A stretch of 64,000 nt of DNA, taken from Fallopia convolvulus. Taxonomy: Eukaryota; Streptophyta; Magnoliopsida; Caryophyllales; Polygonaceae. Below the pieces are notes generated by a model. The model saw nothing but the letters and a program-made list of their open reading frames with translations. It did no database searches and was not told the DNA's origin. The translations under genes were made by a program, and so were the position numbers. The stretch lies in NCBI GenBank assembly GCA_964016875.1, contig OZ024726.1, positions 32,291,503 to 32,355,502 on the forward strand, read 5' to 3'. Every line of letters starts with the position of its first letter. The first letter of the stretch is position 1. This document shows, one piece after another, positions 32,453-43,136 of the stretch.

Positions 32453-32470
32453 GGCCCACGGTGGGCGCCA
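32453..32470 (-). other. primer-binding site of element C (tRNA-Lys type)
   Basis: On the minus strand TGGCGCCCACCGTGGGCC starts three bases after the 5' LTR. It matches the complement of a plant tRNA-Lys(CUU) 3' end, as I recall it, at 17 of 18 positions. B has the 18/18 form. Confidence 0.75.
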
Positions 32471-32473
32471 AAT

Positions 32474-32944
32474 TGTTTTGGACAAAAATTTGATAACCAA
32501 ACTCTTGCCCTAGATTGGGGAACGATCGAATCGAAAATCGGAGAATCACTAAAGAAATAATCGGATTGATGGAATCGGGATTACAAGAGCTCTCTCTTGG
32601 AGAGTTTGCTGTTGTATATATGTCCGTACAATGGAATGTCTTGATTTTCTATCTTTCTAGCCTATATCTTCATCAAATTAACTGTCATATCCCACGTTCC
32701 ATACGTTCCTAGGGTATGCCTCTAACTGTCTCCCACCTTGCATACATATCGGAGCAGATAACCACCACCAGTGGTTGTCCGCGTGTGCATATCTCTTTCT
32801 ATTGACCGCAGATTTCTTGCTTCCCTTGTGACGGATGACTTGATCTATCTCCTTGACCTTTCTTTCATCCCGTTCTCTCATGATTTTTGGCCCGCTCTTT
32901 GGGTTGTCTATGTCAAATGGGCCTGGTGGTTTTTGGGTCTAACA
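32474..32944 (-). repeat. 5' LTR of element C (right copy)
   Basis: 471 bp, TGTTTTGGAC to GGGTCTAACA, followed by TSD ctttg. A TATA-like GTATATATG lies at about 32614. It differs from the left copy at roughly 20 positions by eye. Confidence 0.92.
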
Positions 32945-32949
32945 CTTTG

Positions 32950-33150
32950 TATGGTTGCAAAAATGAGCTCATTCCCATCAACGAGCATGTCATGCATTTT
33001 AATTTACTAGATCAAACCAGCTTAGTTGAACCAAGAAACAGGTTCGCGCATCAAGATCAGATGATAAGACAGCTACCAAACGACTACATATTCAACGAGG
33101 TAGATGTCTCGGACTACTATTGCACGGGGTTGCCCTTTCCTCCAAATTAA
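32950..33150 (+). pseudogene. unknown protein exon, 3' half
   Basis: It continues the frame of 11752-12042 after removal of element C: Y-G-C-K-N-E-L-I-P-I-N-E-H then Q-D-Q-M-I-R-Q-L-P-N-D-Y and ending G-L-P-F-P-P-N with a TAA at 33148-33150. The 66 residues are evenly composed, without repeats, and unlike any TE domain I know. Family not recognised. The ctttg TSD is counted once in this reading. Confidence 0.5.
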
Positions 33151-34315
33151 AGATCTCTTTCTTATCAGCAATTTGGTGTTTGTTGATCAATTGTTCTTCC
33201 TCTGTCATGCCTATATCGCTCGTGCAATTAGGGCTCATTCTAGTAAGATTCTTGGATTTATTGATTCTGATTTACCCTGCCTTGATTCGTTTTTGTTGAT
33301 TGGGGTTGAGATTGATATTTCTGGGGCTCTCCCTTGGTACTAATCTTTTAGTGGTGGATATTGTCCTCTAGTTGCCAAATTTCTATTGGTGGATGATTTT
33401 TTTGTGGCTCTGGTTTGTTTCGAAATATGACTGCTTGTAAATTCCTTTTTCGTTTATGAAAAATTTGGGAAATTTTCAAGTATTGTATAATTGTTTGTAT
33501 TATGAACTTACGGTAAATTCGTCCTTTCGTATCCAGTGGTATGTCTACCCTGATGACTTTAGTTGCAGCCTTGGGTGCGTCCCAATTGTCCATTGTCTTG
33601 TCTGATTGGTTTCAACATAGCGAATGCAATCCTATTAATGAAGAATTGTTTTCTGCTAAGGCAAACTTGCACGAATGCTCAACACTAACTGACATTCTCA
33701 GTAATTATAATCGAGCATTTGGTCGGAAACGTTATGACAAATTCAAAATTTTGTTTAAGCTATAATATGTTTTTTCAGCATGATCCTCTTATTTTCATGA
33801 TGGGTTCTACTACTTCCTCTACATACCTTTATTATTTTAGTGTACCAGTAGACCATATTGGACTTTTTGTAATCTTCTTTTGCAGCCATATCACTAGACA
33901 TAGGAATATTGTGTTTCGCTTGTTCATGGTCGTGACGGTCACAAAAAAAAGTTTGTAATTAGATTAGATTATTTTGTAATTAACCATTTAGAGATTTTTC
34001 AGCTCTTTCTCTACGTATGAGTAAGAGGGAATGGAGGTTGACAAGCATTTTTCAAAATAGTAGACATTTACCTCAACGTACCTATGTCTAATCACATAGA
34101 ATCACTTTCTACAAAAAAAAATCACTTTGAATCACTTAAATGCTAAAATCACTAAAATGGCAGCATGTCATATAAATTTTACATAAAAATTTCTAATCAC
34201 ATGGCAATAGCGCACGAATCTCGACCCCACATAAAATTTTTCATCTTTGGGTCTACCAGTACTAGAAACAATTATTACTTACATCTCCCTCCAAGTCTTC
34301 AACCAGAAAGAGGAC
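33151..34315. other. AT-rich non-coding DNA, possibly 3' flank of the split gene
   Basis: I see no supported gene. A 74-codon ORF at 33541-33765 has no recognisable motif and is not claimed. Possible 3' UTR or intron sequence of the split gene. It ends at the left flank (aggac) of element B. Confidence 0.4.
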
Positions 34316-34874
34316 TGTTTTGGGCAGGATAATCGTACTAACACGTTACCTGCTTTGATATGGGAATTCCTAGCCAACGATCAAGTGTAACGCGTTATAA
34401 ACTAGAGGCAAGATAAAAGATCGATTAAAGAATAGAAAAGACAATAGCAAGTAAGTTGTAATGTGTGTATTATGATCGCAGTTTGAGATGAATCTCCTCC
34501 AATACAGAATGAACACTTGAGTGTAAATAGAATAAAGTGAACAAAGACGAATTTAGCTTTTGGTTTTCTCTTCAGTGTTTTTGTCCCCTTCTCTCCGCTT
34601 CAGGCTTGTTATATATAACCCTTTCCTTCATTCGGACCGTTAGTGGGATGTTCAACGTATCCCAGAGATCTCGCTTGCTGAATCCACAAACTAGCCGTTT
34701 CTGCATTTCAACCTCGGGGTCCGAGATTTCCGTCACGTATTTATTGTCTCCTTTCATGACTCAACCTCACCACATCTTCAACGTTTCTTCGACCTTCCTC
34801 TTTAACCACCAGATTGGGCCGACTATTCCGGGCTCCTTGATGCTCTTTTGGGCTAGATTTCGGAGGGCCCAACA
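34316..34874 (-). repeat. 3' LTR of element B (left copy)
   Basis: 559 bp, TGTTTTGGGCAG to GGGCCCAACA. It contains TTATATATAA at 34609-34618, a perfect palindrome that could serve as a TATA box on either strand. For the antisense gene starting at 35092 it lies about 480 bp upstream. Confidence 0.93.
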
Positions 34875-34889
34875 ATACCCCCATCAAAA
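34875..34889 (-). other. polypurine tract of element B
   Basis: On the minus strand the bases before the LTR read TTTTGATGGGGGTAT, a G-run purine tract directly next to the TG of the 3' LTR, as expected for plus-strand priming. Confidence 0.7.
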
Positions 34890-35091
34890 ACCTGGGAAAA
34901 TTCCCGCCTCCACTTTCTTAGGGTTTTTGATTTCGTGTCTTGGAAGTTGTAGCAAGTCATGAAATGTCTAATCAACCCCTATTTAAAGCGGTTATGATGG
35001 CTTCTAAGACTTCAATTGTGCTTCTCGGTGTCCAGGTACGTATTCCCCTACTTTCGCTTCTTCGTCTTCAACTTCTTTTCTTCCCCCAACT

Positions 35092-36849
35092 ATGGCGTCT
35101 TCTAGCTCTCCTTCCCTCTACTGCCTTGAATCCACCCTTCCTCCTTCTCTGACATCTTCCGGTTTCCTCACCTCCTATCATCGGAGGGATAGTACTTCAG
35201 AGGACCCCCATATTTTTGCCTTTTCTGCGGGTTTCCCTTCACATGCAGAGGTGTTTCTTCCTCCCCCTGGCGTTCATGCGGATTTCTATGCCAACGATTG
35301 GGTGTGTTTGTATGAGTACCCTTTTCGTATTGGCCACCGTTTTCTATTTTCTCCTTTAGTCGTCGATTTCTTGTCCACCCTCAATGTTTCTCCAGGGCAA
35401 TTACTTCCCCAAATTTGGAGACTTCTACTTTCCGTTGATCAATTGTGCTCTTCTCGGGTTCTTCCCTTCAAAGCTGCCGACTTTTTCCTAAATTACCGCC
35501 TTTCGAAAGGTGGTCCGGGCCGTTTAACTTTGAAAACCTTTACCAACAAATCCGACTTAATCTTCAACATATCAAAATCTGACCGGGGCTGGGCTGATAA
35601 GTTTTTCTTTGTGAGATTGTCTTCTCTAGGGATCGATACATCTTTCTTGAGAAGTCGTTGGCAATCAACAAGTAGTGTTTCCCTTTTATACTCGTTGGTT
35701 TCTATTCAAGTCTAACCGCTGAATGTTTTCTGTACAGAGCGTTTTGCCACTCCTCAACCCCGCAAAGTGTCATATCAAGTTATCTCCCATATCGAAGCTC
35801 TCTCGTTGGAGGAAAGATCCTACCCCGAATTAGTGAAAGCGTGTTTTGCAGAGCCTGAAGATACCGAGATGTCGAGTAAGTGTGTCTCTTTTCTCCTTTC
35901 TATCTTCAACGTTTCCTGTTTTTTGTTAACCCTGTTTTTCTCATGATGTCAGGTTCAAGGACAACCAGATCAACCGCTGCTTTGTCGACTTTGGAAAGGG
36001 TCGAGGCCAGGAAGAAGAGGAAAGCGGATACAGCCTCCACTGCGGATACATCTTTGATGATGTCTCTGCCTCCCAAAGTGGTAGGTGACTCTCCCAAGGC
36101 CTCCCTATCAAAGAAAGGTGCATCTTCTCACATGACGGATCTTCCCAGTACCATGATGTCCCTGGATATGGATGCTGAGAAATGCCTTAAATCTTTGATG
36201 CCTCTGCAAGTGGACTGCCTCCATGGTTCAAACCATCGATCCTCTTTTCCTGAATTTCTCAGCGAAATACTGGCGGCCCAATGGCAGGTATTCATCAGGT
36301 CCCTTTTTGTTCTTACTATTGATTGTCTGGATGTCTACTTAATCCACACTTGTTGCCCAGGGACTTCAACTCACTCTTGCGGCTTACGACACCTTCAAAG
36401 ATTACTCTGAGCAACTGGCTCAGAGTAAAATCAACACGCAGCTTGAAAAGGATAGGTCTGTCATTCTAGGACAGGAGAAGAAAGCTTTGGAAAAGAAGAT
36501 CCTTGATCTGCAAAGCGCCCTTGCGAAAGCTGTGGATGACTTCAAGACATGGGAGGACAAATTCATGGAAGCATCAAAGAAAAGTGCCGCTCTTGCCCAA
36601 GAAGTTGAGGATACAGCTGACTACTGGTCGCTCAGGGCTCGGGTCGAGACGATTGAGGAATTTGTTGTCGGAAAACATTCTTCCTGGGATGTTGCTAAGG
36701 AGAGGGAACAATTCGAGAATCTGTTTCCTGAAGAGGCCAACACATCAAAGAAATCCTCTCTCATCGATGACATCTCACAAGTCGCCAAGGAAGTAGCCCA
36801 GGTCGAGATGGATAACCAGAAGTCAGCTGAGAGCGCAGACAAAGAATGA
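35092..36849 (+). CDS. intact four-exon antisense gene of element B (Transposase_28-like, 513 aa)
   Basis: Predicted exons are 35092-35671, 35738-35875, 35953-36287 and 36361-36849. Introns are 66, 77 and 73 bp, all GT...AG, and the phases join without any stop (1542 nt). The N-terminal domain (about 1-190) has W-V-C-L-Y-E-Y-P-F and S-P-G-Q-L-L-P-Q-I-W-R-L-L, recalling the putative gypsy-type transposon family PF04195 (from memory). The middle is basic and Ser-rich (V-E-A-R-K-K-R-K, a possible nuclear signal). The C-terminus is a long coiled coil with D-Y-W-S-L-R-A-R-V-E and a charged tail. Homologues sit in the same place in C and D. Extra ORFs, also antisense, have been reported for plant Ty3/gypsy elements. 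Function is unknown. The open frame contrasts with the broken gag-pol. Confidence 0.8.
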
Positions 36850-37520
36850 TTCCTTTTTTCTATTTTCGAACTCTTTTCCTACCCCTAGTGTGTTGGGGCT
36901 TTTGGAAACTTTATGTTTTATGTGGCCGCTTGTATTAGGGCCTAGATGTGGACAACTTTGCACCCCGTGTTGGTTTATGGGGTTATGCTTTATTTTGATA
37001 ATGTTTTATTAGTTGATGTGGCCTTGGATTTGTGTTTGATTTTCTGCAGGTAAGTAGGTTCAACGCCGGAGGAAGAAGATCAACGCGTTCGTTGGGAAGT
37101 CGATTTGTCTCAAACACGCACTTGTAATTTTAGCAATAGATTCTTCGTTGTATAGCGCTTTTTATGTTAGATGCAAAGAGAGAGAATGATATACTCATTT
37201 GAATGTAAACATTTGCAATAAATCCGTGACTTGTGTTACAAATGAAAAGTTCCACTTGTTCTAGAGTTCTTGTTACGTGTTCTCGTCTCTTGCATCTTTT
37301 GACTAGTCGTTGTGTGCACAACGTTGCCTGATCACAAGGCTAGGGCCTATGTTTTGGCCTGTAACGTCACAAGGCGTCCCTTGTTAGTTTTTTTCAAAAC
37401 TATTGTTCTTGTGTATGTACGAAGATGTAACGATATAATGTGAAAGGAAAAAATTTATGATAATTACCTTATTAAAACTCGCGTGTCTCAAAAGTGATGC
37501 AACTTCAAGTTCATCGCATT
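36850..37520. other. convergent spacer of element B
   Basis: No gene. It lies between the ends of the antisense gene (+) and integrase (minus). It is T/A-rich with several possible polyadenylation contexts. Nothing else is noted. Confidence 0.5.
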
Positions 37521-38330
37521 CTAGCTTCTGGGGACCGTCTTCCCTTCTTGCGACATTAATTCGTAGGCTCCTTGCCCTACGATCTTCGTGATCTGATATG
37601 GTCCTTCCCAGTTTGCTCCCAACTTGCCAGCATTCACTTCTTGCGTATTTTGAAAGACTCTTCTCAACACCCAGTCTCCCACTTGGAACACCTTGGCGTT
37701 AACACGTTTGTTGTAACTCCGAGCTACCCCCTGTCTATATGCCGCCATCCGAACCGATGCCTCATCTCGTAACTCGTCTACAATGTCCAAATGGTGTAAC
37801 AAGTTAGGTCGGTTTAATTCTTCAGTAGTAAGTCCATATCGAACTGTGGGCAAGGTCACTTCTACTGGTAACACGGCTTCACATCCATAAACTAAGGAGA
37901 AAGGTGTATGGCCAGTGGCAGTCTTGGGGGTTGTTCGATCTGACCATAGAATAAGGGGTAACTCATCTGCCCATTTCCCCTTCGCTTCTTTGAGTCGCTT
38001 CTTCAAGTTGTTGATGATTACTTTGTTGCTTGCTTTTACTTGACCATTAGCTTGAGGGTAGCGTGGTGTCGACATTTCTAACTGAATGTTGTATTGCTGG
38101 CAGAATGATCTCGTCTTATCACTGATGAATTGGGACCCGTTGTCGCAAACTATGGTGGATGGTATTCCGAATCTACTCAGGATATTTCTCTTTATGAAAG
38201 AAATGACCTGGGTGTCTTTGACCTCTTTGAAGGCTTCGGCTTCAATCCATTTGGAAAAGTATTCAGTCATTGCTAAGATGTAAACGCGTTGTCCTGAAGC
38301 TGGAGTATGCTTTCCCACGATGTCCATTCC
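37521..38330 (-). pseudogene. integrase core and C-terminus of element B
   Basis: Open for 268 codons from 38327. The first catalytic Asp region reads T-E-Y-F-S-K-W (Asp to Glu), the second is intact (V-C-D-N-G-S-Q-F), and the third reads A-N-G-Q-V-K-A-S-N-K (Glu to Lys). The C-terminal domain has W-V-L-R-R-V-F and N-W-E-G-P-Y-Q-I. It is joined in frame to the upstream pol through a TGA at 38328-38330 that stands where TGG (Trp) is expected. Two of three catalytic residues are altered, so it should be inactive. Confidence 0.85.
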
Positions 38331-39557
38331 TCATTTCATGAATGGCCAAGGGGAAGTTATAGGATGTAATAGCTTTGAGGGTTGATGTGGAATGGGTCCA
38401 TGACGCTGGCACAGGTCACATTTGTGAGCGAACTCCACTGCGTCTTTGTTCATGGTAGGCCAGTAATAACTCATCCTGTTTGCCTTCTTCGCCAAGTTGC
38501 GACCTCCTGTATGGTTTCCGCATTCTCCATCGTGTATGTCTTGTAACACCTTCTGTACCTCCTTTTCCTTTACGCACCGTACGTGTATCCCTGACGAGAT
38601 CCACTTAAACAAGATGTTATTCTGAACAGTGAAAGTAGAAGCTTTTACCTTAAGTCGTTGAGCTTCTTCCTTGTCTTCTGGCAAAACCCCATCTCGTAAC
38701 CACTTCAGATAAGGGGTTACCCATGACTTGTCTTCATCATGGCCTCGAATCTCCAACATGTCTGCCTCTTTGGTTATAGATGGTGCATCAAGATAAATGA
38801 AAGGTATCTTGTCGTACTCTCTTGGGTCGATTGCGGATCTGAGGTTGGCTAAGGCGTCTGCTTGTGTGTTGGCATCTCGTGGGACCTGCCTTATCTCGAA
38901 ATGTTTGAAGTGCTTTACAATCTCTTGTACCTTTTCCAAGTACGCCTTCATCTTTGAATCCCTGGCAACATACGAGTTCGTAACTTGATTTACAATAAGT
39001 AACGAGTCACAGATTACCTCGATTTCCTGTACATTCAGATCCTTAGCAACAAGTAACCCTGCAATAAGCGCCTCGTACTCTGCCTCATTGTTAGTAGCCT
39101 TGAATGTACATCGAACAGCTTGGGCTATCCTATCCCCCTGTGGTGACTTCAGGACTACCCCCAATCCTACACCAATCTGGTTCGACGCCCCGTCTGTATG
39201 CATCAACCATTTGCCATTCCCTGTCACATGTAGCACATCCTGGTCTTCATGCTCTGAAGTGGTAGGAGTGAAGTCAACCACAAAATCTGCCAACGCTTGG
39301 GACTTCATCGCTGTTCGAGGCTCGTACGTTATGTCGTAGCCATTTAAGTGGATCAACCATCTTGTTAGCCGACCTGATAATTCTGGCTTTGACATACTGC
39401 TTTTCATTGGGTAATTAGTTCTCACGATGATAGAATGACTTTCAAAATAAGGACGTAACTTTATTGAAGCCATTACCAAAGACAATACTAATTTTTCTAT
39501 GGGGGAATGCCTGGTTTCCGCATCGAGCAAAGTTTTACTTACATAATAGATGGGCAA
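38331..39557 (-). pseudogene. RNase H, archaeal-type RNase H and integrase zinc region of element B
   Basis: 408 open codons. The RNase H C-terminal part holds L-P-I-Y-Y-V-S-K-T-L-L and A-L-A-D-F-V-V-D-F. The second RNase H has all four acidic motifs: M-H-T-D-G-A-S-N, N-N-E-A-E-Y-E-A-L, C-D-S-L-L-I-V-N and T-Q-A-D-A-L-A-N. The integrase HHCC region (H-D-G-E-C-G-N-H, C-D-L-C-Q-R-H) follows. The dual RNase H is characteristic of the Tat lineage. This stretch is better preserved than its neighbours. Confidence 0.88.
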
Positions 39558-40378
39558 CTGGTCTCCATTCTCTTCTCGATCAGGACTGCACTTACTGCTA
39601 CTTCTGTCACGGCCAAGTACACATATAAGTTCTCGCCTGGCTTGGGTTTGGATAATACCTGCGGATTGGACAAATAATTCTTCAACTCCCCAAAGGCTTT
39701 TTCATGTGCTTCTGTCCACTCGAATGACTTGTTTTTTTAGAATGTCGTAAAACAATTTGTTTCTGTCTAAAGATCTTGATATGAACCGGTTTAATGCAGC
39801 TACTCGTCCCGTTAACCTCTGGACATCCTTGACGCACTTTGGTGATTGTAACTCCATTATGGCCCTGACTTGTTCTAGACTCGCCTCGATTCCCCTTTGC
39901 GTCACTATGTATCCGAGGAATTTCCCTGATGTCACTCCAAAAGAGCACTTGGTTGGGTTCAACTTCATCTTGTAACTCCGCATGATATCGAACGCGTCTC
40001 TCAGGTGATTAATGTGGTCCTCCGCCTTTGATGATTTGACCAACATGTCGTCTATGTATACCTCCATCGTATCCCCCAATTTTTCCTGAAACATCTTATT
40101 AACCAATCTCTGATAAGTAGCACCTGCATTTTTTAACCCAAAAGGCATAACTTTGTAACAATAAGTTCCTTGATTGGTTACGAATGCAGTTTTTTCCTGA
40201 TCGTCAGGATGCATCATTATTTGATGATATCCGCTAAATGCATCCATGAAAGTCAAGAGTTCATGCCCTGCCGTTGCGTCCACCATTGCGTCTATATGAG
40301 GCAAGGGAACGAATCTTTGGGGCATGCTTTGTTTAGATCGGTAAAATCTACGCAAACGCGCCATTTACCTTTTTTCTT
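39558..40378 (-). pseudogene. reverse transcriptase of element B (palm and connection)
   Basis: From 40364 the frame is open for 220 codons: T-F-M-D-A-F-S-G-Y, M-P-F-G-L-K-N, catalytic Y-I-D-D near 40050, L-N-R-F-I-S. A one-base loss near 40310 (after the A-C-P motif) separates it from the upstream frame, and another frameshift near 39735 separates it from RNase H. A TAA at 40379-40381 lies just before the G-K-W-R-V-C-V-D-F motif. Confidence 0.85.
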
Positions 40379-41755
40379 TTAAACAACAACCACATTCGCA
40401 AGCCAATCAGGATATTTTACTTCTCTAATCTTTCTAGACTCAAGTAAGGACTTTACCTCATCGTTGATTACCTGATTTCGTTCGGGAGCGAACTTACGCC
40501 TTTTCTGTTTCACCGATGGCACCTTTTTGTTGACATTTAAGGCGTGGGTGATCACGTCGGGATCAATACCTACCATATCCTTGTTTGACCAGGCGAAACA
40601 ATCACTGTAGGACCGTAGAAATTCCACTATTTTCTCACGTAAAGTCGGTTCCAGATCTGCTCCTATTTTGATTTTCTTAGATGGATCTAAGGGATCAAGA
40701 GCCACTTCTTGGAGCTTGGGCGTTTCCGGCTTTGCGTAGTAAGTGGTCGTCCTACAGTCCTTTAACTGATAATCCGACGCCTTCTTCCCTGCTCCAAGCT
40801 GTAGGTTTTTGGAATTCGTTGCTTTCATTGTTATGGAATAACATTCCCTCGCCAGTTTCTGTTCCCCTTTAATCTCTTGAATCCCCCATGGTGTCGGGAA
40901 CCTCACGCATTGATGATAGGTAGAGGGGATAGCCTTCATCCCGTGTATCCATGGCCTCCCCAAAATGACATTAAAAGGTGAAGGGTAATCAAGCACTTGG
41001 AATTTTACCTGGTAGTTAACTCCTCCTGCAACGGTGGGTAATGATATCTCTCTGAGCGTATTGGGTGATTCTCCACTGAAGCCCACCAAAGTCGTCGATT
41101 TTTTGACGACATCTTCCATCCCGAAACCTAAGCTGTATAAGGCGTCCAACATGAGTAAATTAGTAGAGCTTCCATTATCAACTAAAATTCTTTTGACAAG
41201 GAAATTAGCTATCGTTAAAGAGATTATCAAGCAATCGTGGTGAACTTCCTCTTCTTCGACATCGTCGAAGGTGATTGGCATCATGGCAAGACTTGCTGGT
41301 GATGGTGCTTTCGGGCACTCTCTTCTAGTATCTCTTGTGATCCTTTTGGCTGCAGAGTAAGTTATACCACAAATTTCCGACCCCCCTGTGATAACATTGA
41401 TTACTCCGGTGTGCTTTGGCGGGGGTGGTGGACTGGCTCTTTCTTTGTTTCGCTCCAACTGCTCTTTTGCTTTCTCCGATATTAATTCTCTGAGATGCCC
41501 CCTTCGTAACAATTCGCTCACTTCCTTTCGTAAAGCGATACACTCGTCGGTCCGGTGCCCGTGATCGAAGTGGAAATCACACCATTTGGATTTGTCTTTT
41601 TGATGTGCTGGCATGTTACTCTTTCGAGGCCATTTAACAGTGTTCCCCATGGTGTTGAGGGTTCGGACCACTTCAGTTGCATCCACGTGGAAATTGTAGT
41701 GAGAGAGTTTCGGAGGCAGCCTAGGATTCTCATATCTGTCACCTTGTCTAAACAT
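40379..41755 (-). pseudogene. gag C-terminus, protease and RT N-terminus of element B
   Basis: 458 open codons. The gag nucleocapsid-like K-W-C-D-F-H-F-D-H-G-H-x-x-x-E-C is followed by a Pro-rich linker. The protease has D-N-G-S-S (the active Asp retained) and I-L-G-R-P-W-I. An acidic spacer precedes RT fingers with K-R-R-K-F-A-P-E-R and L-A-N-V-V-V-V, ending at the TAA that interrupts RT. The G-G-V-N and E-I-S-L-P-T blocks match C's protease. Confidence 0.87.
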
Positions 41756-43068
41756 CGTTGTATTAACGGTAGTCTTGGCATGAGGTGCAGTTGGATACGG
41801 AACGTATCTTGTTTCTCGTCTTCCCTATCTCCGATCGGGTCGATGAGGACTCATTGCTTTGTCGGCAAAGAGGTCGTCTTCCTCTAACCGGACATGGGCT
41901 AACGCTTTTACCTGTACTTCATCAAAGTTTGAGCAAGGATATTTAGTTAGTTCACGATATAACTCGGGATTACATATTGATATACCCCTTCGGAATGCCT
42001 CCACAGCTACAGCTTCATCAAAGTTTGAGGACTCATTGCTTTGTTGAGGAAAGCTTTTAAAGATTCCCCCGGTTTTTGGACCAAGCGGTATAAATCACTC
42101 GATCGTTTTTTGGCATGTCGACTGCTAGCGAACCTAATCCTGAACTTGTCAATCAACTCGGCAAAAGATGAGATACTTCCAAGAGGTAAGTGTGAGTGCC
42201 AATTGAGAGCGGGTCCGGACAACGTGTTCCCGAACCAGCGGCACATGACAATCTCCTTCATATCAAAAGGGACTGTACTAATATTCATAGCCTGTTTGAA
42301 TGCGGCTATGTGTTGATCGGGATTTGTTACCCCTTCGTATTTAGGTACGTCGGGGACATGATACTTCCGGGAGATATCAACCCTTGCGATAACGGGCACA
42401 AAGGGGGAGTCGGTGTAACCGTCTCTCCTTTCCATCGCTATCGGTTGATGCGCTCCTGGGACCTGAGTGATTCGGTCCTCCAAGGTTCGAAGGCGTTCCC
42501 GTAATTGGGAAACCTCAGTATCTTCCCGTATCGCTCTTAAGGAATTACCAATTACCTGATACCCGGTTACTGGCCTGACGACATCGGGTGTCACGAGACT
42601 TGGATCGTCCATGTCTAATCGCCTAGCGACTCCTTCTACCACATCGGTTCCACGGGGACGGGTTGGAGCTGATTGTACCTGTGATTGAAGCAAGTTGCGT
42701 TCATTAGTTAGAGTTTCAATTTATTTCTCATATACCTCGGTGAATCTGGCATTGGCCTCTTTCTGGCTTTCCAAGTCTTTCCGAAGAGCAATCATTGTTG
42801 ATCGGAGTTCCATAATGACGTCGGCGTCGCCTCCTCCAACTCCCCGTTGCTCGGAAGTACCAGGATTGCCATTGGTGTCCCCAGAACCTTGCTCGACTCC
42901 ATCACCATTCCCAGTTCCGTCCACGTTTCCCGTTCCGTTCACGTTTCCAGTTCCGTCCACGTTTCCAGTTCCGTCCACGTTTCCAATGCCTTGATTGTTC
43001 GTCTCCTCATTGACCTCGTGATTGTCGAGATCCCCTACGTGGCTGTATGTAGTTTGGATTCCCTCCAT
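41756..43068 (-). pseudogene. gag N-terminus and capsid of element B
   Basis: Start at Met 43068, 50 bp inside the primer site. The first 115 codons are Gly/Asn/Asp-rich with an 18-bp repeat. One in-frame TAA (42721-42723) is followed by the same frame to 42007 with the capsid core (G-P-A-L-N-W, S-S-D-L-Y-R-L, K-P-G-E-S-L). Near 42030 an 18-bp block also found at 41845-41862 replaces the expected sequence and shifts the frame. The correct frame (A-F-R-R-G, V-R-L-E-E-D) is visible further on, to a TAG around 41829. Confidence 0.82.
42913..42984. repeat. 18-bp minisatellite in B gag, 4 copies
   Basis: Units start at 42913, 42931, 42949 and 42967 (agttccgtccacgtttcc with 0-2 changes). In frame on the minus strand they encode a Gly-Asn-Val-Asp/Asn-Gly-Thr repeat. 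Confidence 0.95.
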
Positions 43069-43116
43069 GTGATGGATCTCGCGGTTGTTTTTAGCGTGAC
43101 TCCTTTTTTGGCTAGG

Positions 43117-43134
43117 GCCCCACGGTGGGCGCCA
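43117..43134 (-). other. primer-binding site of element B (tRNA-Lys type)
   Basis: On the minus strand TGGCGCCCACCGTGGGGC, two bases after the 5' LTR. It is complementary to plant tRNA-Lys(CUU) 3' end including CCA, as I recall it. Confidence 0.8.
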
Positions 43135-43136
43135 AT

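Larger units (their letters stand above)
12043..32944 (-). mobile_element. Tat-lineage Ty3/gypsy element C, minus strand, with two nested insertions
   Basis: LTRs are at 12043-12514 and 32474-32944. The direct repeat ctttg flanks it exactly (12038-12042 and 32945-32949). A primer-binding site lies inside the right LTR, and minus-strand gag, PR, RT, RNase H, archaeal-type RNase H and integrase run leftwards. A plus-strand antisense ORF lies between integrase and the left LTR. Without Athila-like element A (10396 bp with one TSD copy) and the hAT-like insertion (1093 bp with TSD) it would be about 9.4 kb, the size of B. LTR divergence by eye is about 20 differences in 470 bp. Confidence 0.9.

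Noticed and set aside
33541..33765. 74-codon ORF right of the split exon, considered as a further exon
   Set aside because: No motif, no convincing splice sites in phase with the split exon, and AT-rich surroundings.
34311..34315. Perfect TSD for element B
   Set aside because: Flanks are aggac and agaac, one mismatch. Kept as imperfect rather than perfect.
41859..42047. Readthrough/frameshift signal producing gag-pol in B
   Set aside because: The frame change there is explained by a copied 18-bp patch, a mutation, rather than by a programmed site.
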